From the NCBI GenBank assembly GCA_947461805.1, contig CANHMJ010000051.1, forward strand, positions 1 through 9,547: DNA of 9,547 nucleotides. The letters are read 5' to 3'. Origin of the DNA: Burkholderiaceae bacterium. Lineage in GTDB: Bacteria > Pseudomonadota > Gammaproteobacteria > Burkholderiales > Burkholderiaceae. The first letter of the stretch is position 1. Each line of letters starts with the position of its first letter. The notes beneath the pieces were generated by a model, which saw only the letters and a list, made by a program, of their open reading frames with translations, was not told the DNA's origin and ran no database searches. Below, one piece after another: positions 1 to 6,240 of the stretch. A program made the translations under genes and the position numbers.

Positions 1-61
1 CGAACCAGGCGGCCAGCAGGATGGTGATGGCTTGGCAAAAGAGGAGCCACAGGCGGTTCAT
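1..61 (-). CDS. N-terminus of probable membrane-anchored DegP/HtrA-like serine protease (partial)
   Basis: The reverse strand opens an ATG at 61 and reads 20 codons (starting MNRLWLLFCQAI) without a stop to the window edge. The residues form one hydrophobic N-terminal segment with a positive charge at its start (Arg3), as expected for a signal anchor or signal peptide. I recall a trypsin-like S1C protease with a very similar N-terminus lying next to mscL and petA in Burkholderiales, which is the only reason for the product name. No catalytic residue is inside the window. It lies downstream of mscL on the same strand, 53 bp away. No Shine-Dalgarno sequence is visible before the ATG. Seen: open frame and hydrophobic start. 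Inferred: protease identity. Confidence 0.5.
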   Translation of the reverse strand, partial: MNRLWLLFCQAITILLAAWF

Positions 62-114
62 TATATTAGTTAAGTAATTGATTTATATAATTAATTTAGA
101 TAAATTCATTGAGA
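62..114 (-). promoter_or_regulatory. Very AT-rich gap before the protease start, probable promoter region
   Basis: Only 7 of 53 bases are G or C, far below the flanking genes. On the minus strand it contains several TATAAT-like hexamers (for example around TTATATAAAT and next to the start codon), so individual promoter elements cannot be assigned. It could be a promoter for the leftward protease gene or a transcript end for mscL, but no hairpin is visible. No purine-rich ribosome binding site precedes the ATG at 61. Confidence 0.3.
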
Positions 115-549
115 TCAGCCCCCCTTTTTGCTCTGCAGGCTATCCCGAATTTCACGCAAAAGGATGATGTCTTCTGGCGTCACTGTAGGCGGAGGCGCCT
201 CGGCCGAGCGAATGCGATTGACGACCTTGACCATCTGGAAGATCACAAAAGCCAGCAAAATGAAGTTAATCGAGATCGTGATGAAGTTACCGTAGGCAAA
301 AATGGGGATACCTGCTTTTTTGAGGGCATCAAAGGTGCGGGGTACGCCATCGGGTACGTTACCCAGCACAATAAAGAGGTTGGTGAAGTCGATTTTTCCG
401 CCCAATAAGGAGGAAATGACGGGCATGACAATGTCATTCACTAAGGAGTCGACAATCTTCCCAAAAGCCCCGCCAATAATGATGCCAACGGCTAAGTCAA
501 CAACATTGCCTTTGACGGCAAATTCGCGAAATTCCTTTAAAACTGCCAT
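115..549 (-). CDS. mscL: Large-conductance mechanosensitive channel MscL
   Basis: Homopentameric inner-membrane channel that opens under membrane tension and releases solutes during hypo-osmotic shock. The 144-residue product opens with the highly conserved MscL N-terminus (MAVLKEFREFAVKGNVVDLA), followed by TM1 at about residues 16-43 with the Gly/Ala-rich pore stretch VGIIIGGAFGK. A periplasmic loop with DFTNLFI follows, then TM2 at about 84-110 and a C-terminal helix (TPEDIILLREIRDSL, about 124-138) of the cytoplasmic bundle. E. coli MscL has 136 residues, so the length is normal. The frame stays open 13 codons further upstream, but the ATG at 549 is chosen because family homology begins exactly there and AAAGGA lies 8 nt before it. 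It is divergent from petA. Confidence 0.97.
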   Translation of the reverse strand: MAVLKEFREFAVKGNVVDLAVGIIIGGAFGKIVDSLVNDIVMPVISSLLGGKIDFTNLFIVLGNVPDGVPRTFDALKKAGIPIFAYGNFITISINFILLAFVIFQMVKVVNRIRSAEAPPPTVTPEDIILLREIRDSLQSKKGG

Positions 550-557
550 AAATCCAA

Positions 558-563
558 TCCTTT
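558..563 (-). promoter_or_regulatory. Shine-Dalgarno of mscL, decides the start
   Basis: AAAGGA on the minus strand ends 8 nt before the ATG at 549. The longer open frame starting at 588 has no comparable site, so this element supports the 144-residue product. Confidence 0.75.
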
Positions 564-630
564 CAGCTGAGCCCTTGGTGAAAGTCACTCTATTCAGCGT
601 GCAAGTTCGATGCTAAACCACTTTTTACTT

Positions 631-636
631 TAAAAT
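631..636 (+). promoter_or_regulatory. Possible -10 element of the petABC promoter
   Basis: TAAAAT sits 50 bp before the petA ATG in the 137-bp divergent mscL/petA region, preceded by a T-rich stretch. It is five of six to the sigma-70 -10 consensus. No good -35 hexamer stands 16-18 bp upstream, so this remains a candidate only. Confidence 0.35.
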
Positions 637-686
637 CGTCGGATTAAGCAATTTCCACCTATCTTGTTTTTGTGAAAGCCTTGTAA

Positions 687-1289
687 ATGAGTGATAAGCC
701 CAGCATGGATCCGGATCGCCGCAAATGGCTGATCGCCACTACTGCGGTTGGGGGTGTTGGCGGTGCTGCAGCCCTCTATCCGTTTGTAAATAGTTTTGAA
801 CCATCCGAGCGTGCCAAAGCAGCCGGCGCCGCAGTCGAAGTGGATATTTCCGGGATGAAGCCCGATGAAATGAGAACCGTCGAGTGGCGCGGTAAGCCAG
901 TCTGGGTCATTCGTCGCACACCCGAGCAGGTAACTGAATTGGCTAAGCTCGATGGCGAGTTGGCTGATCCAAACTCCTTGCGCGATCCTGCAGTGTACAC
1001 ACCAAAGTATGCGCAAAATGGCTATCGCTCCATCAAGCCAGAATATTTAGTGGTCGTTGGTATTTGCACCCACCTCGGTTGCTCCCCATCACCCAAAATT
1101 CAGGCAGGACCACAGCCTTCCTTGCCCAATGATTGGCCGGGCGGTTTCTTCTGCCCATGCCATGGCTCGACCTTTGATTTAGCCGGTCGCGTATACAAAA
1201 ATAAACCCGCACCAGATAACTTGGAAGTACCGCCACACATGTATTTGAGCGATACCAAGATTCTGATTGGCGACGATAAGAAAGCGTAA
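687..1289 (+). CDS. petA: Ubiquinol-cytochrome c reductase Rieske iron-sulfur subunit
   Basis: Rieske [2Fe-2S] subunit of the cytochrome bc1 complex. It takes the first electron from ubiquinol at the Qo site and passes it to cytochrome c1. The 200 residues begin with a Tat-type signal anchor: twin arginine R11-R12 in DRRKWL, then a hydrophobic segment of about 16-34 (IATTAVGGVGGAAALYPFV). A flexible hinge follows (about 38-50, SERAKAAGAAV), then the soluble domain. Cluster boxes are complete: CTHLGC at 127-132 (Cys127, His129, disulfide Cys132) and CPCHGS at 156-161 (Cys156, His159, disulfide Cys158). The start is the first ATG in frame. Its ribosome site is weak (GTGAAAG about 10 nt upstream), and a second ATG at residue 7 would keep the twin arginine. 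It is first gene of petABC, 11 bp before petB. Confidence 0.98.
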   Translation: MSDKPSMDPDRRKWLIATTAVGGVGGAAALYPFVNSFEPSERAKAAGAAVEVDISGMKPDEMRTVEWRGKPVWVIRRTPEQVTELAKLDGELADPNSLRDPAVYTPKYAQNGYRSIKPEYLVVVGICTHLGCSPSPKIQAGPQPSLPNDWPGGFFCPCHGSTFDLAGRVYKNKPAPDNLEVPPHMYLSDTKILIGDDKKA

Positions 1290-1300
1290 GGAAAAATACC

Positions 1301-2701
1301 ATGGCGTTTCATGAAATTAAAACGGCTGAGAATGCACCAGTCCAAGAGAAAGTATTAGCTTGGGTTGATTCGCGCTTTCCCTTGACCTCCACCATCAAGG
1401 CCCACCTTACGGAATATTACGCACCCAAAAATTTAAACTTTTGGTATTTTTTTGGTGCATTTTCTATTTTCGTTTTAGCCTTGCAAATCATCACGGGTAT
1501 TTTCTTGACGATGAACTACAAGCCCGATGCAGCCAAAGCGTTTGAGTCGGTTGAGTACATCATGCGCGAAGTGCCGTTTGGTTGGTTAATCCGTTACTTG
1601 CATTCGACCGGCGCTTCCATGTTCTTCTTGGTTGTTTACTTGCACATGTTCCGCGGCTTGATCTACGGTTCCTATCAAAAACCACGTGAGCTTGTTTGGA
1701 TTTTTGGCTGTGCGATTTTCTTGTGCTTGATGGGTGAGGCATTCTTCGGTTACCTCCTGCCATGGGGCCAAATGTCCTATTGGGGCGCGCAGGTAATCGT
1801 GAACTTATTCTCGGCGATTCCGCTGATTGGCCCTGACCTGTCCTTATGGCTGCGTGGTGACTACGTTGTTGGCGATGCGACTCTGAATCGTTTCTTCGCA
1901 TTCCACGTGATCGCATTGCCTTTGGTATTGGTTGGTTTGGTCGCGGCCCACATCATTGCTTTGCATGAAGTGGGATCAAATAATCCAGACGGTGTAGATA
2001 TCAAAGCCAACTTGGACAGCAAAGGTATACCCGTTGACGGTATTCCATTCCATCCCTACTACTCCGTGCATGATGTGATGGGTTTGGGCATATTCTTGTC
2101 TATCTTCGCTGCGATCGTATTCTTTGCGCCGGAAATGGGTGGCTACTTCTTAGAGGCCAATAACTTCATTCCGGCCGATCCATTGCAGACGCCTTTGCAC
2201 ATTGCGCCAGTTTGGTATTTCACGCCCTTCTATTCGATGTTGCGTGCGACCACAACCGACTTTTTGATCCCGTTGTGGATCTTCTTCGCAATTGTTCTTG
2301 GTCTTGCAATTAAGAATGCGAAAGATATTCGCCTCAAGGGCGGCTACTTTGCAATATTGCTTGCATTAGCAGCCGGCTTTTATTTCTTGGATGCGAAGTT
2401 CTGGGGCGTGGTCATCATGGGCGGTACGGTTGTGATTCTGTTCTTCTTGCCATGGCTTGATAAATCACCCGTGCTCTCAATTCGCATGCGTCCAGCATTC
2501 CATAAATACATTTACGGTAGCTTTGTGGTGAGCTTCATTATCTTGGGTTACTTAGGCATTAAACCGCCGTCACCGCTGTTCGATAAGATGTCGCAGATTT
2601 GCACCATTTACTATTTGGCATTTTTCTTCTTGATGCCGTATTGGAGCAAATTGGGCGAGTTTAAAGCGGTACCCGACCGTGTTGTTTTTCATGCGCACTA
2701 A
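1301..2701 (+). CDS. petB: Cytochrome b of the bc1 complex
   Basis: Membrane subunit carrying hemes bL and bH and the Qo and Qi quinone sites, 466 residues, of the fused long type (b6 plus subunit IV in one chain). Heme ligands are visible: H101 and H115 in helix B (HSTGASMFFLVVYLH), and H202 and H217 in helix D (FHVIALPLVLVGLVAAH). Helix D has 14 residues between the histidines, one more than the mitochondrial spacing as I remember it. HEVGSNNP after helix D is the conserved family block. The Qo motif reads PVWY (303-306) rather than mitochondrial PEWY. Further hydrophobic helices follow at about 320-337, 349-384, 403-420 and 432-447. AAGGAAAA precedes the ATG with good spacing. It lies between petA and petC. 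Confidence 0.98.
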   Translation: MAFHEIKTAENAPVQEKVLAWVDSRFPLTSTIKAHLTEYYAPKNLNFWYFFGAFSIFVLALQIITGIFLTMNYKPDAAKAFESVEYIMREVPFGWLIRYLHSTGASMFFLVVYLHMFRGLIYGSYQKPRELVWIFGCAIFLCLMGEAFFGYLLPWGQMSYWGAQVIVNLFSAIPLIGPDLSLWLRGDYVVGDATLNRFFAFHVIALPLVLVGLVAAHIIALHEVGSNNPDGVDIKANLDSKGIPVDGIPFHPYYSVHDVMGLGIFLSIFAAIVFFAPEMGGYFLEANNFIPADPLQTPLHIAPVWYFTPFYSMLRATTTDFLIPLWIFFAIVLGLAIKNAKDIRLKGGYFAILLALAAGFYFLDAKFWGVVIMGGTVVILFFLPWLDKSPVLSIRMRPAFHKYIYGSFVVSFIILGYLGIKPPSPLFDKMSQICTIYYLAFFFLMPYWSKLGEFKAVPDRVVFHAH

Positions 2702-2742
2702 GCACGATTGCAGACCAGATTAAAGAAAGATTAGGAATCAGT

Positions 2743-3519
2743 ATGAAAGACATTCTGCACACTGTAAAAGCGAGCCTTCGTGCATTTGCTGTTACGGCAA
2801 CCTTAGGCCTCGCTGCAACCACTGCGCATGCCGCTGGTGGCGACTATCCACTGGATAAGGCGCCCGACCGCGTGAACAGTAATGCTGCCTTGCAAAACGG
2901 CGCAAAAATATTTGTGAACAATTGCGCTGGTTGCCACTCCGCAGTTAGCGTACGCTATTCATCCTTGCGCCAGATTGGCTTGACCGATCAGCAGATCAAA
3001 GATAATTTGATTCTAAATGGCGCTAAGGTGGGCGATGTCATGACGGTTGCAATGTCTCCTAAAGATGCGAAGGCATGGTTTGGTAAAGTGCCACCCGATT
3101 TATCGGTTGAGGCACGTGCGCGCGGTACCGATTGGCTTTACACCTACTTTCGTACCTACTATCAAGATGACTCCACCCCAACCGGCTGGAATAACTTGGT
3201 GTATCCAAACGTAGGTATGCCTCATGTGTTGTGGCAAATGCAAGGTATTCGTACAGCGAACTTTGAAGAGCGTAAAGATCCAAAGGATCCAACGCGCATG
3301 CAAAAAGTATTTGTAGGTTTCGAGCAAGTTACCCCGGGCTCGATGAAGCCCCAAGAATACGATGACAACATGGCTGACCTCGTGTCCTTCATGTCGTGGA
3401 TGGCCGAGCCAATGCAATTGCAGCGTAAGCGCATCGGCGTGGTTGTGCTCTTATTTTTAGCGATCTTTACATTCGTTGCATGGCGCCTAAACAAGGCCTA
3501 TTGGAAAGATGTGAAGTAA
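2743..3519 (+). CDS. petC: Cytochrome c1 of the bc1 complex
   Basis: Heme c subunit that accepts electrons from the Rieske protein and reduces soluble cytochrome c on the periplasmic side. The 258 residues start with a Sec signal peptide (hydrophobic core about 13-27, likely cleavage after AHA at 28-30). The single heme motif is CAGCH at 61-65. The family block PPDLS is at 117-121. M210 in DNMADLVSFMSWMAEP aligns with the sixth-ligand Met of known cytochromes c1 by my reading. A C-terminal membrane anchor spans about 231-247, with positive residues at its cytoplasmic side (RLNKAYWK). AGGAA lies 7 nt before the ATG. The 41-bp gap after petB has no terminator, so it is cotranscribed. Confidence 0.98.
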   Translation: MKDILHTVKASLRAFAVTATLGLAATTAHAAGGDYPLDKAPDRVNSNAALQNGAKIFVNNCAGCHSAVSVRYSSLRQIGLTDQQIKDNLILNGAKVGDVMTVAMSPKDAKAWFGKVPPDLSVEARARGTDWLYTYFRTYYQDDSTPTGWNNLVYPNVGMPHVLWQMQGIRTANFEERKDPKDPTRMQKVFVGFEQVTPGSMKPQEYDDNMADLVSFMSWMAEPMQLQRKRIGVVVLLFLAIFTFVAWRLNKAYWKDVK

Positions 3520-3552
3520 GCATTTTGCTGTTGCATTAAGGAAGTTATTTTT

Positions 3553-3557
3553 AAGGA
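3553..3557 (+). promoter_or_regulatory. Shine-Dalgarno of sspA, decides the start
   Basis: AAGGA ends 9 nt before the ATG at 3567. A start at the upstream in-frame TTG (3561) would leave a spacer of only 3 nt, so the shorter product is preferred. Confidence 0.7.
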
Positions 3558-3566
3558 TCTTTGCAT

Positions 3567-4178
3567 ATGATGGTGTTGTACTCGGGCACAAACTGCCCAT
3601 TCTCGCAACGCTGCCGCTTGGTGCTTTTTGAAAAAGGCATGGATTTTGAAATCCGCGATGTTGACTTGTTCAACAAACCGGAAGACATTTCCGTTATGAA
3701 TCCCTATGGCCAGGTTCCCATCCTCGTTGAGCGAGATTTGATTCTGTACGAATCCAACATCATCAATGAGTACATTGATGAGCGTTTTCCGCATCCACAA
3801 CTCATGCCGCCCGATCCAGTAGCACGCGCACGCGCACGGCTCTTTCTCTTTAATTTTGAAAAAGAACTCTTCGTACACGTTGCCGCGCTCGAAAATGAAA
3901 AAGGCAAAGCCGCAGAAAAGACCCATGAAAAAGCCCGTTTGGCGATTCGGGATCGCTTAACGCAGCTTGCCCCTATTTTCGTTAAGAACAAATACATGCT
4001 GGGCGATGAGTTTTCGATGCTCGACGTTGCGATTGCACCGTTGTTATGGCGCCTAGAGCACTACGGCATTGATTTATCGCGCAATGCAGCGCCACTACTA
4101 AAGTATGCAGAGCGGATTTTTAGTCGGCCTGCTTATATCGAAGCACTAACTCCTTCTGAGAAGGTGATGCGCCGCTAA
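3567..4178 (+). CDS. sspA: Stringent starvation protein A (GST-fold RNA polymerase-associated)
   Basis: RNA-polymerase-associated regulator of stationary-phase and stress transcription with a glutathione-S-transferase fold. The 203 residues show a thioredoxin-like N-domain (VLYSGTNCPFSQRC, then NPYGQVPILV at 45-54 and YES at 61-63) and an all-helical C-domain. The PHP surface triad known to be functional in E. coli SspA is present at P75-H76-P77. Conserved C-terminal blocks are MLDVAIAPLLWRLEHYGI (151-168) and LTPSEKVMRR at the end. Unlike E. coli SspA, it keeps Cys10 and Cys16. ATG at 3567 is chosen because AAGGA lies 9 nt upstream; ATG at 3570 is possible, and a TTG at 3561 is too close to that site. 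It follows petC by 47 bp with no terminator. Confidence 0.95.
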   Translation: MMVLYSGTNCPFSQRCRLVLFEKGMDFEIRDVDLFNKPEDISVMNPYGQVPILVERDLILYESNIINEYIDERFPHPQLMPPDPVARARARLFLFNFEKELFVHVAALENEKGKAAEKTHEKARLAIRDRLTQLAPIFVKNKYMLGDEFSMLDVAIAPLLWRLEHYGIDLSRNAAPLLKYAERIFSRPAYIEALTPSEKVMRR

Positions 4179-4210
4179 TCGCGGGGCATCAAGGGTCTGC
4201 AATCATTACC

Positions 4211-4624
4211 ATGGCTGCTGACGGCATTTCAATTCCGAGTACCAAGCCGTATTTAATCCGCGCACTGCATGAGTGGTGCTCGGATAACGGCTTTACACCG
4301 TTTATTGCCGTGTTTGTCGATGGCAGGGTCGAAGTGCCAATGGAGTTTGTCAAAAACGATGAGATTGTCTTGAACCTCTCATCTGAGGCCTGCCATCAAC
4401 TCGATCTGGGCAATGAATGGGTGAGTTTTCAGGCGCGATTTGGCGGAGTACCCAAACGCGTGATGGTGCCGGTTACACACGTTTTGGCCATTTACGCCAG
4501 AGAAAATGGCCAAGGCATGTCCTTCCCATTTGATGGCGCCAAAACCCCGGATTCAAGCAATGCAAGCGACGATGTTGGAGATACGCCAAAAAAGCCAAGA
4601 CCTGCCTTAACGATTGTGAAGTAG
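4211..4624 (+). CDS. sspB: ClpXP protease specificity-enhancing factor SspB
   Basis: Adaptor that binds ssrA-tagged and other substrates and delivers them to the ClpXP protease. The 137 residues hold the substrate-binding domain at about 8-107, with family blocks STKPYLIRALHEWCSDNGFTP (10-30) and ARFGGVPKRVMVPVTHVLAIYAREN (75-99). A low-complexity acidic/Ser-rich linker follows (about 108-129). The chain ends in the ClpX-binding tail RPALTIVK (130-137), very close to E. coli RPALRVVK. The linker is shorter than in E. coli SspB (165 residues overall), which is common outside Enterobacteria. The start lacks a good ribosome site: AAGGG is about 15 nt upstream, so translation may be coupled to sspA, which ends 32 bp before. 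Both order and adjacency match the usual sspA-sspB pair. Confidence 0.96.
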   Translation: MAADGISIPSTKPYLIRALHEWCSDNGFTPFIAVFVDGRVEVPMEFVKNDEIVLNLSSEACHQLDLGNEWVSFQARFGGVPKRVMVPVTHVLAIYARENGQGMSFPFDGAKTPDSSNASDDVGDTPKKPRPALTIVK

Positions 4625-4626
4625 GC

Positions 4627-4632
4627 TAAAAT
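4627..4632 (+). promoter_or_regulatory. Possible -10 element for the tRNA-Thr gene
   Basis: TAAAAT sits just after the sspB stop codon and 20 bp before the tRNA 5' end, and fits the -10 consensus in five of six positions. A -35 would lie inside the end of sspB; nothing convincing is seen there. Read-through from sspB followed by processing is the alternative. Confidence 0.35.
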
Positions 4633-4651
4633 TCAAGCGTTGTAAAAAATT

Positions 4652-4727
4652 GCCCCATTAGCTCATCTGGTAGAGCAACTGATTTGTAATCAGTAGGTGG
4701 TCTGTTCGAGTCGGACATGGGGCACCA
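4652..4727 (+). tRNA. tRNA-Thr, anticodon TGT
   Basis: The cloverleaf folds completely by eye. The acceptor stem is GCCCCAT with ATGGGGC. The D arm is GCTC/GAGC with a GG in the loop. The anticodon stem is ACTGA/TCAGT with loop TTTGTAA, giving anticodon TGT that reads ACA threonine codons. The T arm is GTCTG/CGGAC (one G-U pair) around TTCGAGT. Discriminator A is followed by an encoded CCA at 4725-4727. Total length is 76. It begins 27 bp after the sspB stop and ends 8 bp before the stop codon of the convergent transporter gene. Confidence 0.98.
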
Positions 4728-4735
4728 TCAATCGA

Positions 4736-6067
4736 CTATTTCCGTAAATTGACATCCCGCGTTTCTGGCAAATAAAACACTGCCACGATTGCAGCCGTTG
4801 CCAAGAAGAGCGTCGGATACCAAAGCCCCGCTAAGTTATTTCCCATTGCTTTATTTAGCCAGGTCACGATGAAGGGCAGCATGCCGCCAATCCATCCTGC
4901 AGCCAAATTATGTGGCAGAGTCGCTGCGCTATTTCGGGTGCGTGCAGGGAAGAGTTCAGCCAGCAAGGCGATTTGAGGCCCCACAACCAGCGCCAGTGGA
5001 ATCGAGAGGCAAATGAGAGTGAAGCCTGCCAGCAGCACATTCAATTGCGCTGCCGATGCGAGGTATTGCAGAAACTGAAAAGCAGGCAATATCGCGAGAG
5101 CACCAATCATTAGGCCGCTAATTACAACCGGTCTTCTGCCTATTCGATCCGAAATCGCCCCAGCCAGTATGGTGAATGGCAGTAGCGCGAGTGTTGCTGT
5201 GATGCTTAAGGCATCTACCGTCTTAGGCGCAATACTGAGTGCCGTTTTGAGGAAGATGGCGGTATAGACCTGCATGCAAAAGAATAAGACGGCTCCACCC
5301 GCTGAGATGCAGAAGAACAATAAGAACATGCGTTTGCGGGTTTCCTGATCGCGAAAGTTATCCATCAGCGGCGTAGTGGAGCGCTTATTCTTGTGTTGCA
5401 TCTCGGTAAAGATGGGTGTTTCTTCGAGGGCCATGCGCGCCTTAAATGCAACGGCTAGCAGCACAATCGAGATCCAAAAGGGCACGCGCCAGCCCCATTC
5501 CTGAAATTGTTCTGGCGTTAAGAAGAATTGCAATAACGCAATTTGCAAGGTGGAGGCTAAGATACCAAGCGGGCCCATGGTCGATAGAAAGCTGGTTTTA
5601 AATCCCCGATTGGAATCCCCGGCGTGTTCGGTTAAAAAGACCGCGCTACCACCGATCTCGCCGCCAGCAGACAGACCCTGCAATAAGCGCAGAACCACTA
5701 GCAAGATTGGTGCTGCAATGCCAATTTGCGCATAGGTCGGTAAAAAACCCACGGCCAGGGTGGCAAAGCCCATCAGGGCAATCGTAATCATGAAGACCGG
5801 CCTGCGCCCAATCCGATCCCCTAATGAGCCAAAGTAGGCTGCCCCAAGCGGTCGCACCACCATGCCAACACCAAAGGTAGCCAAGCTGAACAAAAGGCTG
5901 GCGGCAGGATCGCTGCTGGGGAAGAAGAGTGGCCCAAACGTGACCGCCAAAGTAGCAAAAGTCAGAAAGTCATACCACTCTAAAAAAGTACCAAAGCATG
6001 CTGCAGAGGCTACTTTTCGATAGGATTTAGACTCTTTCTTTGGATCTAATGCACTGATTTCATTCAA
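4736..6067 (-). CDS. MFS transporter, metabolite:H+ symporter (MHS) type
   Basis: Twelve-helix major facilitator of the ProP/KgtP/ShiA-like group. Substrate is unknown, most likely an organic acid, betaine or similar small metabolite taken up with protons. Numbering from the start used here (443 residues): FLEWYDF in TM1 (about 28-34), the loop 2-3 signature GSLGDRIGRRPV (80-91), QGLSAGGEIGGSA in TM4-5 (130-142), and the repeat-half signature SDRIGRRPV (306-314). ELFPARTRNSAATLPHN (371-387) and the ending LPETRDV are typical for the family. No ATG exists near the N-terminus. TTG at 6067 is chosen because AAAGAG lies 6 nt upstream and the resulting leader before TM1 has usual length. A longer frame opens at TTG 6106, but it would run through the repeat cluster shared with the phasin promoter. 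Divergent from the phasin gene. Confidence 0.9.
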   Translation of the reverse strand: MNEISALDPKKESKSYRKVASAACFGTFLEWYDFLTFATLAVTFGPLFFPSSDPAASLLFSLATFGVGMVVRPLGAAYFGSLGDRIGRRPVFMITIALMGFATLAVGFLPTYAQIGIAAPILLVVLRLLQGLSAGGEIGGSAVFLTEHAGDSNRGFKTSFLSTMGPLGILASTLQIALLQFFLTPEQFQEWGWRVPFWISIVLLAVAFKARMALEETPIFTEMQHKNKRSTTPLMDNFRDQETRKRMFLLFFCISAGGAVLFFCMQVYTAIFLKTALSIAPKTVDALSITATLALLPFTILAGAISDRIGRRPVVISGLMIGALAILPAFQFLQYLASAAQLNVLLAGFTLICLSIPLALVVGPQIALLAELFPARTRNSAATLPHNLAAGWIGGMLPFIVTWLNKAMGNNLAGLWYPTLFLATAAIVAVFYLPETRDVNLRK

Positions 6068-6082
6068 TTTAGACTCTTTTTT
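6025..6082 (-). repeat. In-frame direct repeat at the transporter gene start
   Basis: A 16-bp sequence at 6025-6040 recurs at 6067-6082 with one mismatch (plus-strand reading ATTTAGACTCTTT, then C or T, then TT). The copies are exactly 42 bp apart, so in the open frame both read KKESK. The upstream copy carries the proposed Shine-Dalgarno AAAGAG for the TTG start; the other lies inside the coding part. Confidence 0.6.
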
Positions 6083-6088
6083 CACTAT

Positions 6089-6157
6089 TTTGTTGCTTTG
6101 CAACAAAAAGGCTTGATTTGTTGCACTGCATCAGTTACATTTATATGGTGCGGTGCA
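6089..6157. promoter_or_regulatory. Three spaced TGCNNTGCA repeats, candidate operator between transporter and phasin
   Basis: TGCTTTGCA (6094-6102), TGCACTGCA (6122-6130) and TGCGGTGCA (6149-6157) share TGCNNTGCA, with centres 28 and 27 bp apart. The first two extend to the left as TTTGTTGC. The first is also the core of a perfect 9-bp inverted repeat (TTTTGTTGC at 6088-6096, GCAACAAAA at 6100-6108). Position between two divergent genes, one a phasin, suggests a repressor site. PhaR, which represses phasin genes in other PHA producers and binds TGC-rich sites, is the leading candidate by inference only. Confidence 0.55.
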
Positions 6158-6240
6158 ATATCAAACAGATATAGCACCACCAATTTAGGCATTACCTCAA
6201 ACCCTATTTTGCAATCTTACTTATTGAAACGGAGCATTAC

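Noticed and set aside
109..408. Open frame on the plus strand across mscL, with further open frames antisense to petA, petB, petC, rmuC and prmC.
   Set aside because: They are shadows of well-supported genes on the other strand or frame, have no family resemblance that I recognise and no proper ribosome sites.
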